A stretch of DNA of 64,000 nucleotides, from assembly GCA_030148705.1 (NCBI GenBank), contig JASBSY010000014.1, positions 186,001-250,000 of the forward strand, given 5' to 3'. This stretch comes from Pukyongia sp. GTDB taxonomy: Bacteria; Bacteroidota; Bacteroidia; Flavobacteriales; Flavobacteriaceae. Shown piece by piece: positions 26,110 through 35,775 of this stretch (position 1 is its first letter; each line of letters starts with the position of its first letter). The position numbers and the translations under genes were made by a program. The notes beneath the pieces were generated by a model. It searched no databases. It was given only the letters and a program-made list of their open reading frames with translations, and was not told the origin of the DNA.

Positions 26110-27381
26110 ATGAAATCGAACAACACTCTTAACGGACATACCTCCCCCGAAGCTAACTTATATGTAATAGGCTTGAACTATAAAAAAGCCGATGCAGATA
26201 TACGGGGTCATTTTAGTCTTTCCGATGTGGCCCAGACCGAGTTGCTGAAGCAGGCTAAACAAAACGGAATTTCTTCATTAATTGTTATCTCTACCTGCAA
26301 CCGCACCGAATTATACGGAATCGCCACCCGGCCGGAAGAGCTTATCAATTTACTCTGTGCTCATACCAATGGTACCGTTGAAGAGTTTCAAAAAGTATCT
26401 TACGTCTGTAAGGACAAGGAAGCGGTATCACATATCTTTCGGGTAGGTACCGGCCTGGACAGTCAGATACTTGGCGACTTCGAGATAATCAGTCAGCTGC
26501 GAAGCGGAATGAAACGATCTAAAGAACACGGCCTCCTGAATGCCTATATGGAACGGCTTACCAATTCGGTCATTCAGGCGAGCAAGCGTATAAAGAACGA
26601 AACCCAGCTATCCTCAGGTGTCACTTCAGTGAGTTTTGCGGCCGTGCAGTATATCATGGCCCATGTCCCCTATGTCTCGGATAAAAATCTATTGTTGTTC
26701 GGAATTGGTAAAATTGGTAGAAATACATGTGAAAATCTTCTGAAACACACCAAAAACGACCATATTACTCTTATTAACCGCACCAAGGTCAAAGCAGAGG
26801 AAGTAGCCAGTAAGTTCAATCTTATCGTACGGGATTACGCCAACATCCACAGTGAAATTGCCCGGGCCGACGTTTTGATCGTGGCAACAGGCGCACAGCA
26901 TCCCACCATCAGTAAGGAATTGCTTTTTTTAAAGAAACCATTACTCATCCTGGATTTGTCCATTCCTAAAAATGTTTCAGACGATGTAAGCGATAACGAA
27001 TTCGTCACTTTGGTGCACCTGGATGATTTGTCGAAAGTAACAGACCAAACCCTGGAACAGCGCCAGTCGCAAGTACCACAGGCCGAACGTATTATCGCCG
27101 AGATAGAAAAGGAATTTTTAAGTTGGGCCGAGCACCGGCGCTTTGCCCCAACCATCAAAGCCCTTAAAACCAAGTTGTCTGAGATCAAGGAAGGGGAAAT
27201 CGATTTCCATCGAAAGAAAGTGGAAGGATTCAATACGGATCAGGCAGATATGATCAGCAGTAGGATTATTCATAAGATAACTACCCATGTGGCCAACCAC
27301 TTAAAGAATACTTCGAACGATTCAGAAGAAAGCATAGAGCTAATCACTCAATTGTTCAACCTTTCAGAAAAAGAGTCGTGA
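26110..27381 (+). CDS. hemA: Glutamyl-tRNA reductase
   Basis: First committed step of heme synthesis by the C5 route: reduces Glu-tRNA to glutamate-1-semialdehyde with NADPH. The catalytic Cys is C63 in STCNRTELYG, the NADPH-binding part includes LLFGIGKIGRNTCENL, and the C-terminus is a dimerisation helix bundle. A TTG start 36 bp upstream was rejected because it lies before the -7 box at 26091-26098. At 423 residues it has normal length. It is the first gene of an eight-gene operon; hemC starts inside its stop codon (GTGA). hemL is not in the window. Confidence 0.96.
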   Translation: MKSNNTLNGHTSPEANLYVIGLNYKKADADIRGHFSLSDVAQTELLKQAKQNGISSLIVISTCNRTELYGIATRPEELINLLCAHTNGTVEEFQKVSYVCKDKEAVSHIFRVGTGLDSQILGDFEIISQLRSGMKRSKEHGLLNAYMERLTNSVIQASKRIKNETQLSSGVTSVSFAAVQYIMAHVPYVSDKNLLLFGIGKIGRNTCENLLKHTKNDHITLINRTKVKAEEVASKFNLIVRDYANIHSEIARADVLIVATGAQHPTISKELLFLKKPLLILDLSIPKNVSDDVSDNEFVTLVHLDDLSKVTDQTLEQRQSQVPQAERIIAEIEKEFLSWAEHRRFAPTIKALKTKLSEIKEGEIDFHRKKVEGFNTDQADMISSRIIHKITTHVANHLKNTSNDSEESIELITQLFNLSEKES

Positions 27382-28286
27382 ACCGGCCTATCCGAATAGG
27401 GACCCGGGACAGCGCCCTGGCAGTCTGGCAAGCCACTTCGGTGGAAAAAGCCCTTCAGAATCTGGGATACAATACCGAATTAGTTACTGTTAAATCTACG
27501 GGCGACCTCATCCTGGATAAACCCCTGTACGAACTTGGAATAACCGGGATATTTACCAAAACTCTGGATGTCGCCATGTTGAACGGCACCGTGGATATCG
27601 CTGTTCACAGCATGAAGGATGTTCCTACTTTATTACCTAAAGGAATTGTACAAACCGCGGTACTTGAACGGGCATCGACAGAAGATATATTAGTGCACAA
27701 CGGGCAACCCGATTTTAAAGACGTTTGCACCATCGCAACGGGCAGCCTGAGGCGCAAAGCCCAGTGGCTAAACCGCTACCCCAATCATAGAGTGGTTGGT
27801 TTAAGGGGGAATGTGCATACCAGGTTGCAAAAGCTTAAAGAAAGCGACTGGAGTGGTGCTATCTTTGCCAAAGCGGGATTGGAACGAATCGATGTTCTTC
27901 CCCATAAGCATATATCGCTGGATTGGATGATCCCCGCTCCGGCACAGGGAGCCATGGTAGTGGTTGCACTGGAATCAGACGATTATTGTATTGAAGCCAG
28001 TTCCCGACTTAATCATACAATTTCTGAAACCTGTACTCGAGTAGAACGTGATTTTCTGCGTGTGCTTGAGGGTGGGTGTTCGGCGCCAATCGGAGCCCTG
28101 GCGACTATTGAAGGAGATACTTTACTTTTTAACGGAGTACTACTTTCTCTGGATGGAAGCACCGAGTTAAAGATTGAACGATCTGCAAAACTTTCAGCTA
28201 CTGATAATTTTGGAGAAGATTGCGCCAGGGAGATCCTGGAAAATGGCGGATCTGAATTGATGCAATATATCAAGAAGAAGTTGTGA
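27378..28286 (+). CDS. hemC: Hydroxymethylbilane synthase (porphobilinogen deaminase)
   Basis: Polymerises four porphobilinogens into hydroxymethylbilane. The dipyrromethane cofactor is attached to C234 (EGGCSAPIGA). Substrate-binding arginines are in TGSLRRKAQ and GLRGNVHTRL. It has 302 residues, starts with GTG and overlaps the hemA stop by 4 bp, so translation is coupled. Confidence 0.97.
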   Translation: MNRPIRIGTRDSALAVWQATSVEKALQNLGYNTELVTVKSTGDLILDKPLYELGITGIFTKTLDVAMLNGTVDIAVHSMKDVPTLLPKGIVQTAVLERASTEDILVHNGQPDFKDVCTIATGSLRRKAQWLNRYPNHRVVGLRGNVHTRLQKLKESDWSGAIFAKAGLERIDVLPHKHISLDWMIPAPAQGAMVVVALESDDYCIEASSRLNHTISETCTRVERDFLRVLEGGCSAPIGALATIEGDTLLFNGVLLSLDGSTELKIERSAKLSATDNFGEDCAREILENGGSELMQYIKKKL

Positions 28287-28945
28287 AGCGAGTCCTGTCC
28301 ACAAAACGCCTAAGCCCGGCCCAAAAGGAATTGATCCTGAATTCTGGGGTGTCCCTGATTGAATATGACGCTATCAAAATAGAATTGCTCAATTTCGAAC
28401 TGCCGCAAACTATCGACAACGCTATTTTTACAAGTCAGAATGCCGTGCGTTCCCTGCTTCAAAAAGACAGTACAACTTACAAAATAGGTCAGTGTTTTTG
28501 TGTTGGTGAGAAAACGGCCGCATTATTGTCCGAAAATGGTCAAAAAGTGGCGAAAATTGCCGAAAATGGGGAAAAATTGTCCGATTTCATACAAAAAACG
28601 TTTAAAAATGAACGATTTTACTTTTTTACCGGCAACCTTAGAGGGGAAGATATTCCGGCAATAGAAAATAAGTCGGAAAACAGTATTTTTGAGCTAAAAA
28701 CATACAAAACCACCCTAAATTTGATGAAATTCGGTCAAATTTTCGATAAAATCATGTTTTTTAGCCCAAGCGGAGTGATCAGTTTTAGTGCAGCAAACAA
28801 TTTTGGTGATGCCATCGCTGTTTGCATAGGTTCAACTACCGCTTCAGAAGCAAAAAAACACACAAATAAGATTGAGGTTGCAAATACCACGACGGTGGAA
28901 AGTGTGATCGCAAAAACCGTAAAAACCATCTTTCAGAATGATTAA
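28283..28945 (+). CDS. hemD: Uroporphyrinogen-III synthase
   Basis: Closes and inverts ring D to make uroporphyrinogen III. A divergent family; the assignment rests on the two-lobed Rossmann-like pattern ([48 protein letters not shown]) and on the position between hemC and hemE. It has 220 residues, a GTG start and a 4-bp overlap with hemC; it also overlaps hemE by 8 bp. The central part is distinctly A-rich and contains a short internal near-repeat ([17 protein letters not shown]). Confidence 0.92.
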   Translation: MKRVLSTKRLSPAQKELILNSGVSLIEYDAIKIELLNFELPQTIDNAIFTSQNAVRSLLQKDSTTYKIGQCFCVGEKTAALLSENGQKVAKIAENGEKLSDFIQKTFKNERFYFFTGNLRGEDIPAIENKSENSIFELKTYKTTLNLMKFGQIFDKIMFFSPSGVISFSAANNFGDAIAVCIGSTTASEAKKHTNKIEVANTTTVESVIAKTVKTIFQND

Positions 28946-29972
28946 GAATGAGCTCTTTTTAAAAGCCCTGCGGGGAGAAACAGTCTCTCGGCCCCCGGTA
29001 TGGATGATGCGCCAGGCGGGGCGCTACCTGCCCGAGTTTATGGAGATCAAGAAAAATTACGATTTCTTTACCCGTTGCCAAACCCCGGAGCTCGCTAGTG
29101 AGATTACCGTTCAGCCCATTCGAAGATTTGGAATGGACGCAGCCATCTTATTCAGTGATATCCTCGTGATACCACAAGCTATGAATATCGACGTGGAGAT
29201 GCGGCCGGGAACCGGTCCATGGCTTCCCAAACCAATTAGAACCTCATCCGACCTTGATCGTGTAGAGATTCCTGATGTGACGGATAAATTAGGATATGTG
29301 ATGGAGGCTATAAAGATGACTAAGGAAAAACTGGACGATGAAATCCCGCTGATCGGGTTTGCCGGAAGTCCGTGGACCATACTTTGCTATTGTGTTGAAG
29401 GACAGGGCTCCAAGAATTTTGCGATGGCGAAGGAATTCTGTTTTACAAAACCCTTTGCCGCACATATGTTACTGCAGAAGATCACCGATACCACCATTAC
29501 ATATTTAAAGGAAAAGGTTAAGGCAGGGGTGAATGCAGTCCAGATATTCGACAGCTGGGGTGGAATGCTTTCCCCAAAGGATTACCAAGAATTCAGTTGG
29601 CAATACATGCAGCAGATCATCGATGCATTAAAAGATGAGACCCACGTCATCGCATTCGGTAAAGGCTGCTGGTTTGCGCTGGACAAGATGGCCAAAAGCG
29701 GAGCTTCGGCCCTGGGAATAGACTGGACCTGTTCTCCGGCTAATGCGCGATATCTAACAGGGGGGCAGATCACCTTGCAGGGAAATTTCGATCCTTCGAG
29801 ATTATTAAGTCCCCCGGACGATATTAAGAAAATGGTTGCCAAGATGATCGATGAATTTGGTAAGGACAAATACATTGTTAACCTGGGACACGGAATTTTG
29901 CCCAATATCCCGGTTGAAAATGCGGCCGCTTTTGTGGAGGCCGTAAAAGAATATAAACAGCCCGGTGAATGA
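28938..29972 (+). CDS. hemE: Uroporphyrinogen decarboxylase
   Basis: Removes four carboxyl groups from uroporphyrinogen III to give coproporphyrinogen III. The family signature near the N-terminus is [15 protein letters not shown] and the second is [12 protein letters not shown]. At 344 residues it is of full length. It overlaps hemD by 8 bp and the next gene by 4 bp (ATGA). Confidence 0.97.
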   Translation: MIKNELFLKALRGETVSRPPVWMMRQAGRYLPEFMEIKKNYDFFTRCQTPELASEITVQPIRRFGMDAAILFSDILVIPQAMNIDVEMRPGTGPWLPKPIRTSSDLDRVEIPDVTDKLGYVMEAIKMTKEKLDDEIPLIGFAGSPWTILCYCVEGQGSKNFAMAKEFCFTKPFAAHMLLQKITDTTITYLKEKVKAGVNAVQIFDSWGGMLSPKDYQEFSWQYMQQIIDALKDETHVIAFGKGCWFALDKMAKSGASALGIDWTCSPANARYLTGGQITLQGNFDPSRLLSPPDDIKKMVAKMIDEFGKDKYIVNLGHGILPNIPVENAAAFVEAVKEYKQPGE

Positions 29973-30445
29973 AAATCGCACAGCGACTGAGGCGGATGAG
30001 TCTGCGACAATTGCTGAAACTCACGTTTCTGTTTCTGCGGAATCCGTTACTGGCATATCCGGCATATAAGGCATCGGCTGAAACGTTCAGGATTTGTAAC
30101 AGGCATTTCGGAAAGTCGCATCACGGCAACGGAATTGAAAACGCCTATCGTCATGCCCTGTGGAACGCTTTAATTTGTAAAAATTCGTCTAAATTCATAA
30201 AAAATGACCAAAAATTGGCCGAATGGACGCAAAAATTAACCGATTTATACGAAAAAATCACCAAAAACCATCCTTTGGACAAAGCGATGGATTTGCATAA
30301 TAACGCCATCGGAAGAAAGTTGTATTTGGAACAAAAATCGACGAATTTGGAAAATTCTTTAATGAAAATGACCGAAAACGGGGTAAAAATCACGAAAATC
30401 GAATCAATTTCAGATTTTCCGAACAGGCTCGTATATATTTCCTGA
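29969..30445 (+). CDS. DUF6973-like protein inside the heme operon
   Basis: A 158-residue protein, basic and helical at the N-terminus. The conserved segment [18 protein letters not shown] (about residues 50-67) contains paired His and an Asn-Ala-x-Arg-His pattern like that of DUF6973 domains; a further DLHNNAIGR follows, which could add a metal ligand. No membrane helix or signal is evident. It overlaps hemE by ATGA and lies 3 nt before the EI24 gene, so it is co-translated with heme enzymes. The family label is tentative and the function is unknown. Confidence 0.75.
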   Translation: MKIAQRLRRMSLRQLLKLTFLFLRNPLLAYPAYKASAETFRICNRHFGKSHHGNGIENAYRHALWNALICKNSSKFIKNDQKLAEWTQKLTDLYEKITKNHPLDKAMDLHNNAIGRKLYLEQKSTNLENSLMKMTENGVKITKIESISDFPNRLVYIS

Positions 30446-30448
30446 CCT

Positions 30449-31201
30449 ATGATAAAGAATGTGTTTTTAGCAATCAAGGCATATACAGGTACATTTGCGC
30501 TGATAAACCATTTAAAGCTATGGAAATACTTTGCTGTTCCTATAGGCATTAGTTTTATCACAGCCCTCGGAATCGCTTTTGCGGCCTACGGATTATCCGA
30601 TAACCTGGCTGTTTTGATTCAAAAACTCTGGCCCTGGGAATGGGGTTCGGAGACCTTCCAGACAATTGGGGTAATAACAGGAGCTCTCATAATAATCGCA
30701 GTCGGGTTAATTCTGTATAAGCATACGGTTATGGCTTTAAGCGCCCCGTTTATGGGCCCTGTTTCAGAAAAGATAGAAGCATATCTCTTAACAGCCTGGG
30801 TTGAGCCCGGCAAGAGTTCGTTTATGGCCCAGCTTTGGCGTGGAATACGGATAAATACTCGCAACCTTTTGATGGAATTGTTTTTTAGCATCCCAATATT
30901 CATACTCGGTTTTATCCCGATCGTCGGTTTTCTTTCGGCACCATTGCTTTTCCTGCTTCAATCGTATTATGCCGGCTTCGGAAATATGGACTACACCCTG
31001 GAAAGACATTACAGTTACAACGAGAGCGTGCGATTTGTAAGCGGAAATCGCGGATTGGCAATTGGAAATGGCAGTATCTTTATGCTGATGTTGCTTATTC
31101 CTGTGATAGGGATAATACTTGTCCTGCCCCTGTCTGTAACTGCAGCAACCACTGAAACCCTTAAAAGAATTTACCCATCCCAAGAATTCAATGTGCGATG
31201 A
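30449..31201 (+). CDS. EI24/CysZ-like membrane protein
   Basis: A 250-residue inner-membrane protein with about four hydrophobic segments and a long extramembrane loop. The pattern of the EI24 family is seen in MALSAPFMGPVSEKIEAYL and in GFLSAPLLFLLQSYYAGFGN followed by DYTLERHYSY. CysZ of proteobacteria (sulfate permease) belongs here, but the role in Bacteroidota is not known. It lies inside the heme operon; hemF starts within its stop codon (ATGA). Confidence 0.85.
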   Translation: MIKNVFLAIKAYTGTFALINHLKLWKYFAVPIGISFITALGIAFAAYGLSDNLAVLIQKLWPWEWGSETFQTIGVITGALIIIAVGLILYKHTVMALSAPFMGPVSEKIEAYLLTAWVEPGKSSFMAQLWRGIRINTRNLLMELFFSIPIFILGFIPIVGFLSAPLLFLLQSYYAGFGNMDYTLERHYSYNESVRFVSGNRGLAIGNGSIFMLMLLIPVIGIILVLPLSVTAATTETLKRIYPSQEFNVR

Positions 31202-32100
31202 AAGAAAAGTTTGTTTCCTATATACGAGACCTACAGGCTAAGATTACTTCTGCCCTGGAAGAAACCGATGGTACAGCCGCGTTTAAAGAAGATATCTGGG
31301 AGCGGCCGGAAGGTGGCGGGGGCAGAACCCGGATAATGGAGAATGGAACTGTATTCGAAAAGGCCGGGGTAAATATCAGTGAGGTGCACGGAGAACTTCC
31401 GAAGAGTATGCAGGAATATTTCGGGGTTAAGGATGCCGATTTCTTTGCCTGCGGGCTCAGCCTGGTGATTCATCCGAAAAACCCCTTTGTTCCTACTGTT
31501 CACGCCAATTGGCGCTATTTCGAACTATACAACAAACAGGGCGAGATTGTGGACCAATGGTTTGGCGGGGGCCAGGATCTCACACCGTATTATTTGTTTG
31601 AAGAGGATGCCCGGCATTTCCACCGGGTGTGCAAAGCCGCATGCGATGCGCATAATCCCGAGTTCTACGGTTGGTATAAAAAACGCTGTGACGAATATTT
31701 CTACAATGACCACCGGGAGGAAGCCAGAGGAATAGGCGGATTGTTTTTCGATTATCTTAAGCCCACCGCTGAAATGTCTGTTGAACAGTGGTACGATTTT
31801 GTAACTGAAGTTGGGAATAGTTTTTTAGAAAGTTATTTGCCCATAGTAGAAACGAGAAAAGACATATCCTTCGGCGAAGCGGAGCGCAACTGGCAGGAAA
31901 TTAGACGGGGGCGTTATGTAGAATTTAACCTGGTGCATGATAAAGGCACCCTGTTCGGGCTTAAAACCAATGGCCGAATCGAGAGCATACTCATGAGTCT
32001 TCCTCCCCATGTTCAATGGCGGTATGATCATCGGCCGGAACCCGGAAGCAGGGAAGAAGAATTAGTAAAGGTTTTACGCAATCCAAAAAACTGGATTTAA
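31198..32100 (+). CDS. hemF: Oxygen-dependent coproporphyrinogen III oxidase
   Basis: Converts coproporphyrinogen III to protoporphyrinogen IX using O2, which points to aerobic life. Signature stretches are FFACGLSLVIHPKNPFVPTV, NWRYFELY, WFGGGQDLTPYY and the C-terminal LPPHVQWRYDHRPEPGS. 300 residues, full length. It overlaps the EI24 gene by 4 bp and is followed 12 nt later by hemB. Confidence 0.97.
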   Translation: MKEKFVSYIRDLQAKITSALEETDGTAAFKEDIWERPEGGGGRTRIMENGTVFEKAGVNISEVHGELPKSMQEYFGVKDADFFACGLSLVIHPKNPFVPTVHANWRYFELYNKQGEIVDQWFGGGQDLTPYYLFEEDARHFHRVCKAACDAHNPEFYGWYKKRCDEYFYNDHREEARGIGGLFFDYLKPTAEMSVEQWYDFVTEVGNSFLESYLPIVETRKDISFGEAERNWQEIRRGRYVEFNLVHDKGTLFGLKTNGRIESILMSLPPHVQWRYDHRPEPGSREEELVKVLRNPKNWI

Positions 32101-32112
32101 TACTTAGAAAAT

Positions 32113-33087
32113 ATGTATCCACTTAGAAGAAATAGAAGATTACGTGCTTCGGAAGCGATTAGAGGCTTAGTGCGAGAGACTATCATTACCCCAAATGATT
32201 TCCTGGTGCCGTTATTTGTTGTTGAAGGCAAAGGTGTTAAAGATGAAATTTCGTCAATGCCGGGCTATTATCGGTATAGCCTCGATCTTTTGGAAAAGGA
32301 AGTAAAGGAACTTTGGGCCTTAGGACTTAAATCCGTGCTGTTGTTCGTAAAGGTGGAGGATTCCCTTAAGGACAACTCCGGAAAAGAAGCACTGAATCCA
32401 AACGGACTGATGCAAAGGGCGGTAAAAAAAGTAAAAGATGCCGTCCCTGAAATGCTGGTAATGACCGATGTAGCCCTTGATCCATACTCCACTTACGGGC
32501 ACGACGGTATTGTTTCGGAAGGTGAGATAATAAACGATGACACCAATGCCGTACTAGCCGAAATGGCACTCTCTCATGCCAAAGCAGGAGCCGATTTTGT
32601 CGCTCCCAGCGATATGATGGACGGTAGGGTCTTTGAAATTCGCAGCCTGTTGGAAGACGAAGGATTCGATAAAACAGGGATAATGAGTTACAGTGCCAAA
32701 TACGCATCAGCGTTCTACGGGCCTTTCAGGGATGCGTTGGATTCAGCTCCGGGATTTGGCGATAAAAAAACCTACCAAATGGATCCTGCTAGCCGTTCAG
32801 AAGCCATTAGAGAAACCCTGATGGATATAGAAGAAGGCGCCGATATTGTTATGGTGAAGCCCGGCTTGTGTTATCTGGACATCGTCCGCGATATCAGGGA
32901 GGCTGTGGATGTACCTGTTGCAGTATACCAGGTGAGCGGGGAATTTGCCATGCTTAAAGCCGCAGCTGCAAAGGGCTGGCTGGATCATGATCAGGTTCTT
33001 CTGGAACAATTAATCTCCATCAAGAGAGCCGGGGCCACTGTTATCGCCAGTTATTTCGCCAAGGATGCCGTTAGACTGATAAGCTAA
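32113..33087 (+). CDS. hemB: Delta-aminolevulinic acid dehydratase (porphobilinogen synthase)
   Basis: Condenses two 5-aminolevulinates to porphobilinogen. Active-site lysines are K196 (MSYSAKYAS) and K249 (MVKPGLCYLD). The metal loop reads DVALDPYSTYGHDG, i.e. Asp/Ala in place of the three cysteines of Zn-dependent enzymes, so this is the Mg2+-type enzyme. 324 residues. Last gene of the heme operon, although it acts second in the pathway. Confidence 0.97.
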   Translation: MYPLRRNRRLRASEAIRGLVRETIITPNDFLVPLFVVEGKGVKDEISSMPGYYRYSLDLLEKEVKELWALGLKSVLLFVKVEDSLKDNSGKEALNPNGLMQRAVKKVKDAVPEMLVMTDVALDPYSTYGHDGIVSEGEIINDDTNAVLAEMALSHAKAGADFVAPSDMMDGRVFEIRSLLEDEGFDKTGIMSYSAKYASAFYGPFRDALDSAPGFGDKKTYQMDPASRSEAIRETLMDIEEGADIVMVKPGLCYLDIVRDIREAVDVPVAVYQVSGEFAMLKAAAAKGWLDHDQVLLEQLISIKRAGATVIASYFAKDAVRLIS

Positions 33088-33141
33088 TTTTCTGAAAAAA
33101 ATTATTGGCAATATTTTAGGATTTCGGGGGCGAATTTCTAC

Positions 33142-33149
33142 TACATTTG
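33142..33149 (+). promoter_or_regulatory. -7 element of a small secreted-protein gene
   Basis: TACATTTG ends 4 bp before the GTG at 33154, again giving a leaderless-type message. Confidence 0.45.
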
Positions 33150-33153
33150 GCCT

Positions 33154-33507
33154 GTGAAATATCTGGTTTCGATTTTTCAGGTTACTCTACTGTTACTGAC
33201 GTTCATTTCGGCCGGGCAGGACCTTATTGCATTTCCCCGAGCCGATAATTCTTCGGATCGAATAGAGTTCACTGACCAGATTAAACCCCCGTCAGAAGGG
33301 CTAGTTGTGCTGGCTGAACAAATGCCGATTGGCAGTAACTACGGGGCATCAAACAAAATATACAACAGTTCGGCAACCGGGGCCGGAATACTGAGCAAGT
33401 CCGAATTTTTTGCCGAACAAATCGCCATAGCTCAGATTGCCGGTGTGCCGCGCGATATTCGAAATCAATTATCACGGCAACTGTTCCCCTACCATTTTTT
33501 CTGGTAA
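33154..33507 (+). CDS. Small exported protein of unknown function
   Basis: A 117-residue protein starting GTG at 33154. A probable signal peptide (about 1-20) is followed by a mature part without recognisable domain and no cysteine; the C-terminus LSRQLFPYHFFW is aromatic. It has its own -7 box just upstream, separate from the heme operon (66 bp after hemB). I do not recognise the family; it could be lineage-specific. Confidence 0.6.
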   Translation: MKYLVSIFQVTLLLLTFISAGQDLIAFPRADNSSDRIEFTDQIKPPSEGLVVLAEQMPIGSNYGASNKIYNSSATGAGILSKSEFFAEQIAIAQIAGVPRDIRNQLSRQLFPYHFFW

Positions 33508-33586
33508 AGTCTGTTTAAATTTTTTCGATTCTTAGCCGAGCTTTTCGTTCGGCAATCTTTCAGTCATTAATTTAAATATTTACCAA

Positions 33587-34054
33587 ATGGATATTCCATC
33601 AATTCTCCTGGGAATTTTATTATTCCTCATTTTTATAGTGCCAATATTTTATGTGATCTTTTCGAATCTTTCTTCTGAAAAGAAACGCCTCAAAACATTA
33701 GCTTCTCTATGCAAGGCACAGCATATCGATATACCGACTTTTGAAGTGATAGGCAACACCTTTATCGGGGCAGACCAGAATAAGAACTACCTGGTAACCG
33801 CCGATCGTTTTAAAGTTCAGGAAACCTTCCAGGTGATCCCGATAAATGAATTGGTCTCGGTTGTTGTCAAGGCAAATCGCGTTAAAAATAAATCCCTTGA
33901 TATAGTGGAGTTAGACCTCATTGGGAAAAGCTTTAATAAGGCTATTGTTTTTTACGACGAGGAGGACGATACAAACATGGCCGACAGCGAAGCCTGTTTG
34001 CATGAGGTGAACCGCTGGGAGCGAACCATTACACAGCGGTTACAAACCACCTAA
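33587..34054 (+). CDS. Membrane-anchored protein of unknown function
   Basis: A 155-residue protein with one N-terminal membrane helix (about residues 6-25). A cytosolic domain of alternating strands follows (YLVTADRFKVQETFQVI, LVSVVVKANRV, LDIVELDLIG), reminiscent of small PH-like folds, and then an acidic stretch DEEDDTNMADSE. No known motif is seen. Single gene followed by a terminator at 34061-34095. Confidence 0.7.
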   Translation: MDIPSILLGILLFLIFIVPIFYVIFSNLSSEKKRLKTLASLCKAQHIDIPTFEVIGNTFIGADQNKNYLVTADRFKVQETFQVIPINELVSVVVKANRVKNKSLDIVELDLIGKSFNKAIVFYDEEDDTNMADSEACLHEVNRWERTITQRLQTT

Positions 34055-34060
34055 TTTCAA

Positions 34061-34095
34061 AAGGGATTCCCATTGCGGAATCCCTTATTTATTTT
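34061..34095 (+). terminator. Rho-independent terminator
   Basis: A perfect 10-bp stem, AAGGGATTCC with GGAATCCCTT, and a 6-nt loop, followed by a T-rich run. Confidence 0.85.
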
Positions 34096-34193
34096 AACTG
34101 GCTAGTTTCCGATCAGAGCAATACACATTAATATTCTATTAAAACTGATCGGTAATTCTCCTGAAACTTTTAAATTGTAACAAATTTCACAGA

Positions 34194-35291
34194 ATGACCC
34201 TATTACTAGTCTACGCGATAATTTCTATTCTGTTTTCTTTTCTTTGTTCCATCCTGGAAGCAGCTTTATTAAGCTTTACCCCTACGTTTTTAAAGATAAA
34301 AACCAAGGAAGGTAAAGGCTATGCAAAGACGCTGGCCAATATGAAGAAGGACATAGACAAGCCCCTGATCGCAATTTTAACACTGAATACCATCGCACAC
34401 ACCGTAGGTGCGATCCTGGTAGGAGTGCAGGCAGAAAAGCTACCCTATAAATTCGAGCTTTGGGGGATTAACCTGGTGGGCATAGTGTCGGCCATCATGA
34501 CTTTCCTTATCCTTGTTGTTTCGGAAATCATTCCCAAGACCATTGGTGCGACCTATTGGAAAAAACTGGGTGGATTCACTGCATTCAGCCTGAACATGAT
34601 CATTTGGCCCCTAAAATATACCGGGATACTGTACGCTTTATTGCTCACTACCCGCCTAATCGGCAAATCGGCACACGTAAGTACGATGAGCCGGGAAGAA
34701 TTCATCGCTATTACCGACGCAGCCGAGCAGGAAGGTGTTTTCGATGACAACGAAAGTGCCGTTATCAGGAATTTACTGGTTTTTAAGTCGGTTAAAGCCC
34801 GGGACGTAATGACTCCTTTTCCGGTAGTAACTATGGAAGAAGAGACAAAGACCCTGGCCGAATTTCACGCTGCACACCGGGCGGTGAGATTTTCAAGAAT
34901 ACCGATCTACAAAGATAAAACTCATAATATAACGGGCTTTGTCCTTAAGGATGACATCCTGGAAGAGATCGTAGACGATCACGGCGATAAGCAACTCAGT
35001 GAAATAAGACGCGATATTTCGGTAGTTGCCTCCGACCAGCCTATTCCCCAGTTGTTCGAATCTTTTATCTCCCAGCGTACTCATATTGCACTGGTGGTAG
35101 ACGATTTCGGTAACACCATAGGGGTGGTTACCATGGAAGACATTATAGAGACCTTACTGGGTCTGGAGATCATGGACGAAAGCGATGCAGTGGAGGATAT
35201 GCAGCAACAGGCTCGCAAGAATTGGGAGCGGCGTGCAAAGCGAATGGGCATAGTACTTCAGGATAATTTAAATTATCAAGAAGAAGAATAA
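34194..35291 (+). CDS. CNNM/DUF21 membrane protein with CBS pair (hemolysin C/CorC-type)
   Basis: A 365-residue protein. The DUF21 membrane domain has four hydrophobic segments in residues 1-170 with the conserved LEAALLSFTPTFL and VSEIIPKTIGA. A CBS domain pair follows (about 195-320; VMTPFPVVTMEEE, FGNTIGVVTMEDIIETLLG). The C-terminal transporter-associated domain is absent or very short. Family members export Mg2+/Co2+ or affect divalent-cation homeostasis. It overlaps the next gene by 1 nt (TAATG). Confidence 0.9.
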   Translation: MTLLLVYAIISILFSFLCSILEAALLSFTPTFLKIKTKEGKGYAKTLANMKKDIDKPLIAILTLNTIAHTVGAILVGVQAEKLPYKFELWGINLVGIVSAIMTFLILVVSEIIPKTIGATYWKKLGGFTAFSLNMIIWPLKYTGILYALLLTTRLIGKSAHVSTMSREEFIAITDAAEQEGVFDDNESAVIRNLLVFKSVKARDVMTPFPVVTMEEETKTLAEFHAAHRAVRFSRIPIYKDKTHNITGFVLKDDILEEIVDDHGDKQLSEIRRDISVVASDQPIPQLFESFISQRTHIALVVDDFGNTIGVVTMEDIIETLLGLEIMDESDAVEDMQQQARKNWERRAKRMGIVLQDNLNYQEEE

Positions 35292-35773
35292 TGGAGGAGT
35301 GGATTATGAATACGCCTATTGGTAACCTGCAGCTGGAAGGCACGGCTGATGGCCTTACTGCCGTGCGATTCACCGGGCAATCCCCAAATGAAACTCATCC
35401 CATTCCGGAAAGTTTGAAAGAAGCGGTATTCCAATTACAGGAATATTTCAAGGGTGAACGCACCCAATTCGAATTAAAGTTAGATCCCGGCGGCACCGAT
35501 TTTCAGAAGAAAGTCTGGCAAAAATTGCAACAGATTTCCTTCGGAAAAACCGCCTCCTATCAGGAAATGGCAAACATGCTCGGCGATCCTAAGGTAATTC
35601 GGGCTGCTGCCGCAGCCAACGGCAAGAATCCCATTGCCGTAATCATTCCCTGTCACAGGGTCATTGGAAGCGACGGATCCTTAACAGGTTACGCAGGGGG
35701 GCTTCACAGGAAAAAATGGTTACTGGGCCACGAAAGTCCGGTAAGGCAGGGTGAATTATTCCAGATACTTTAG
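35291..35773 (+). CDS. ogt: Methylated-DNA--protein-cysteine methyltransferase
   Basis: Suicide repair protein that takes the alkyl group from O6-alkylguanine onto its active-site Cys C121 in the motif IPCHRVIG. The DNA-binding helix-turn-helix region SYQEMANMLGDPKVIRAAAAA precedes it. At 160 residues it is the short, Ogt-type form without an Ada domain. Its ATG overlaps the stop of the CNNM gene by 1 nt. Confidence 0.95.
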   Translation: MEEWIMNTPIGNLQLEGTADGLTAVRFTGQSPNETHPIPESLKEAVFQLQEYFKGERTQFELKLDPGGTDFQKKVWQKLQQISFGKTASYQEMANMLGDPKVIRAAAAANGKNPIAVIIPCHRVIGSDGSLTGYAGGLHRKKWLLGHESPVRQGELFQIL

Positions 35774-35775
35774 AA

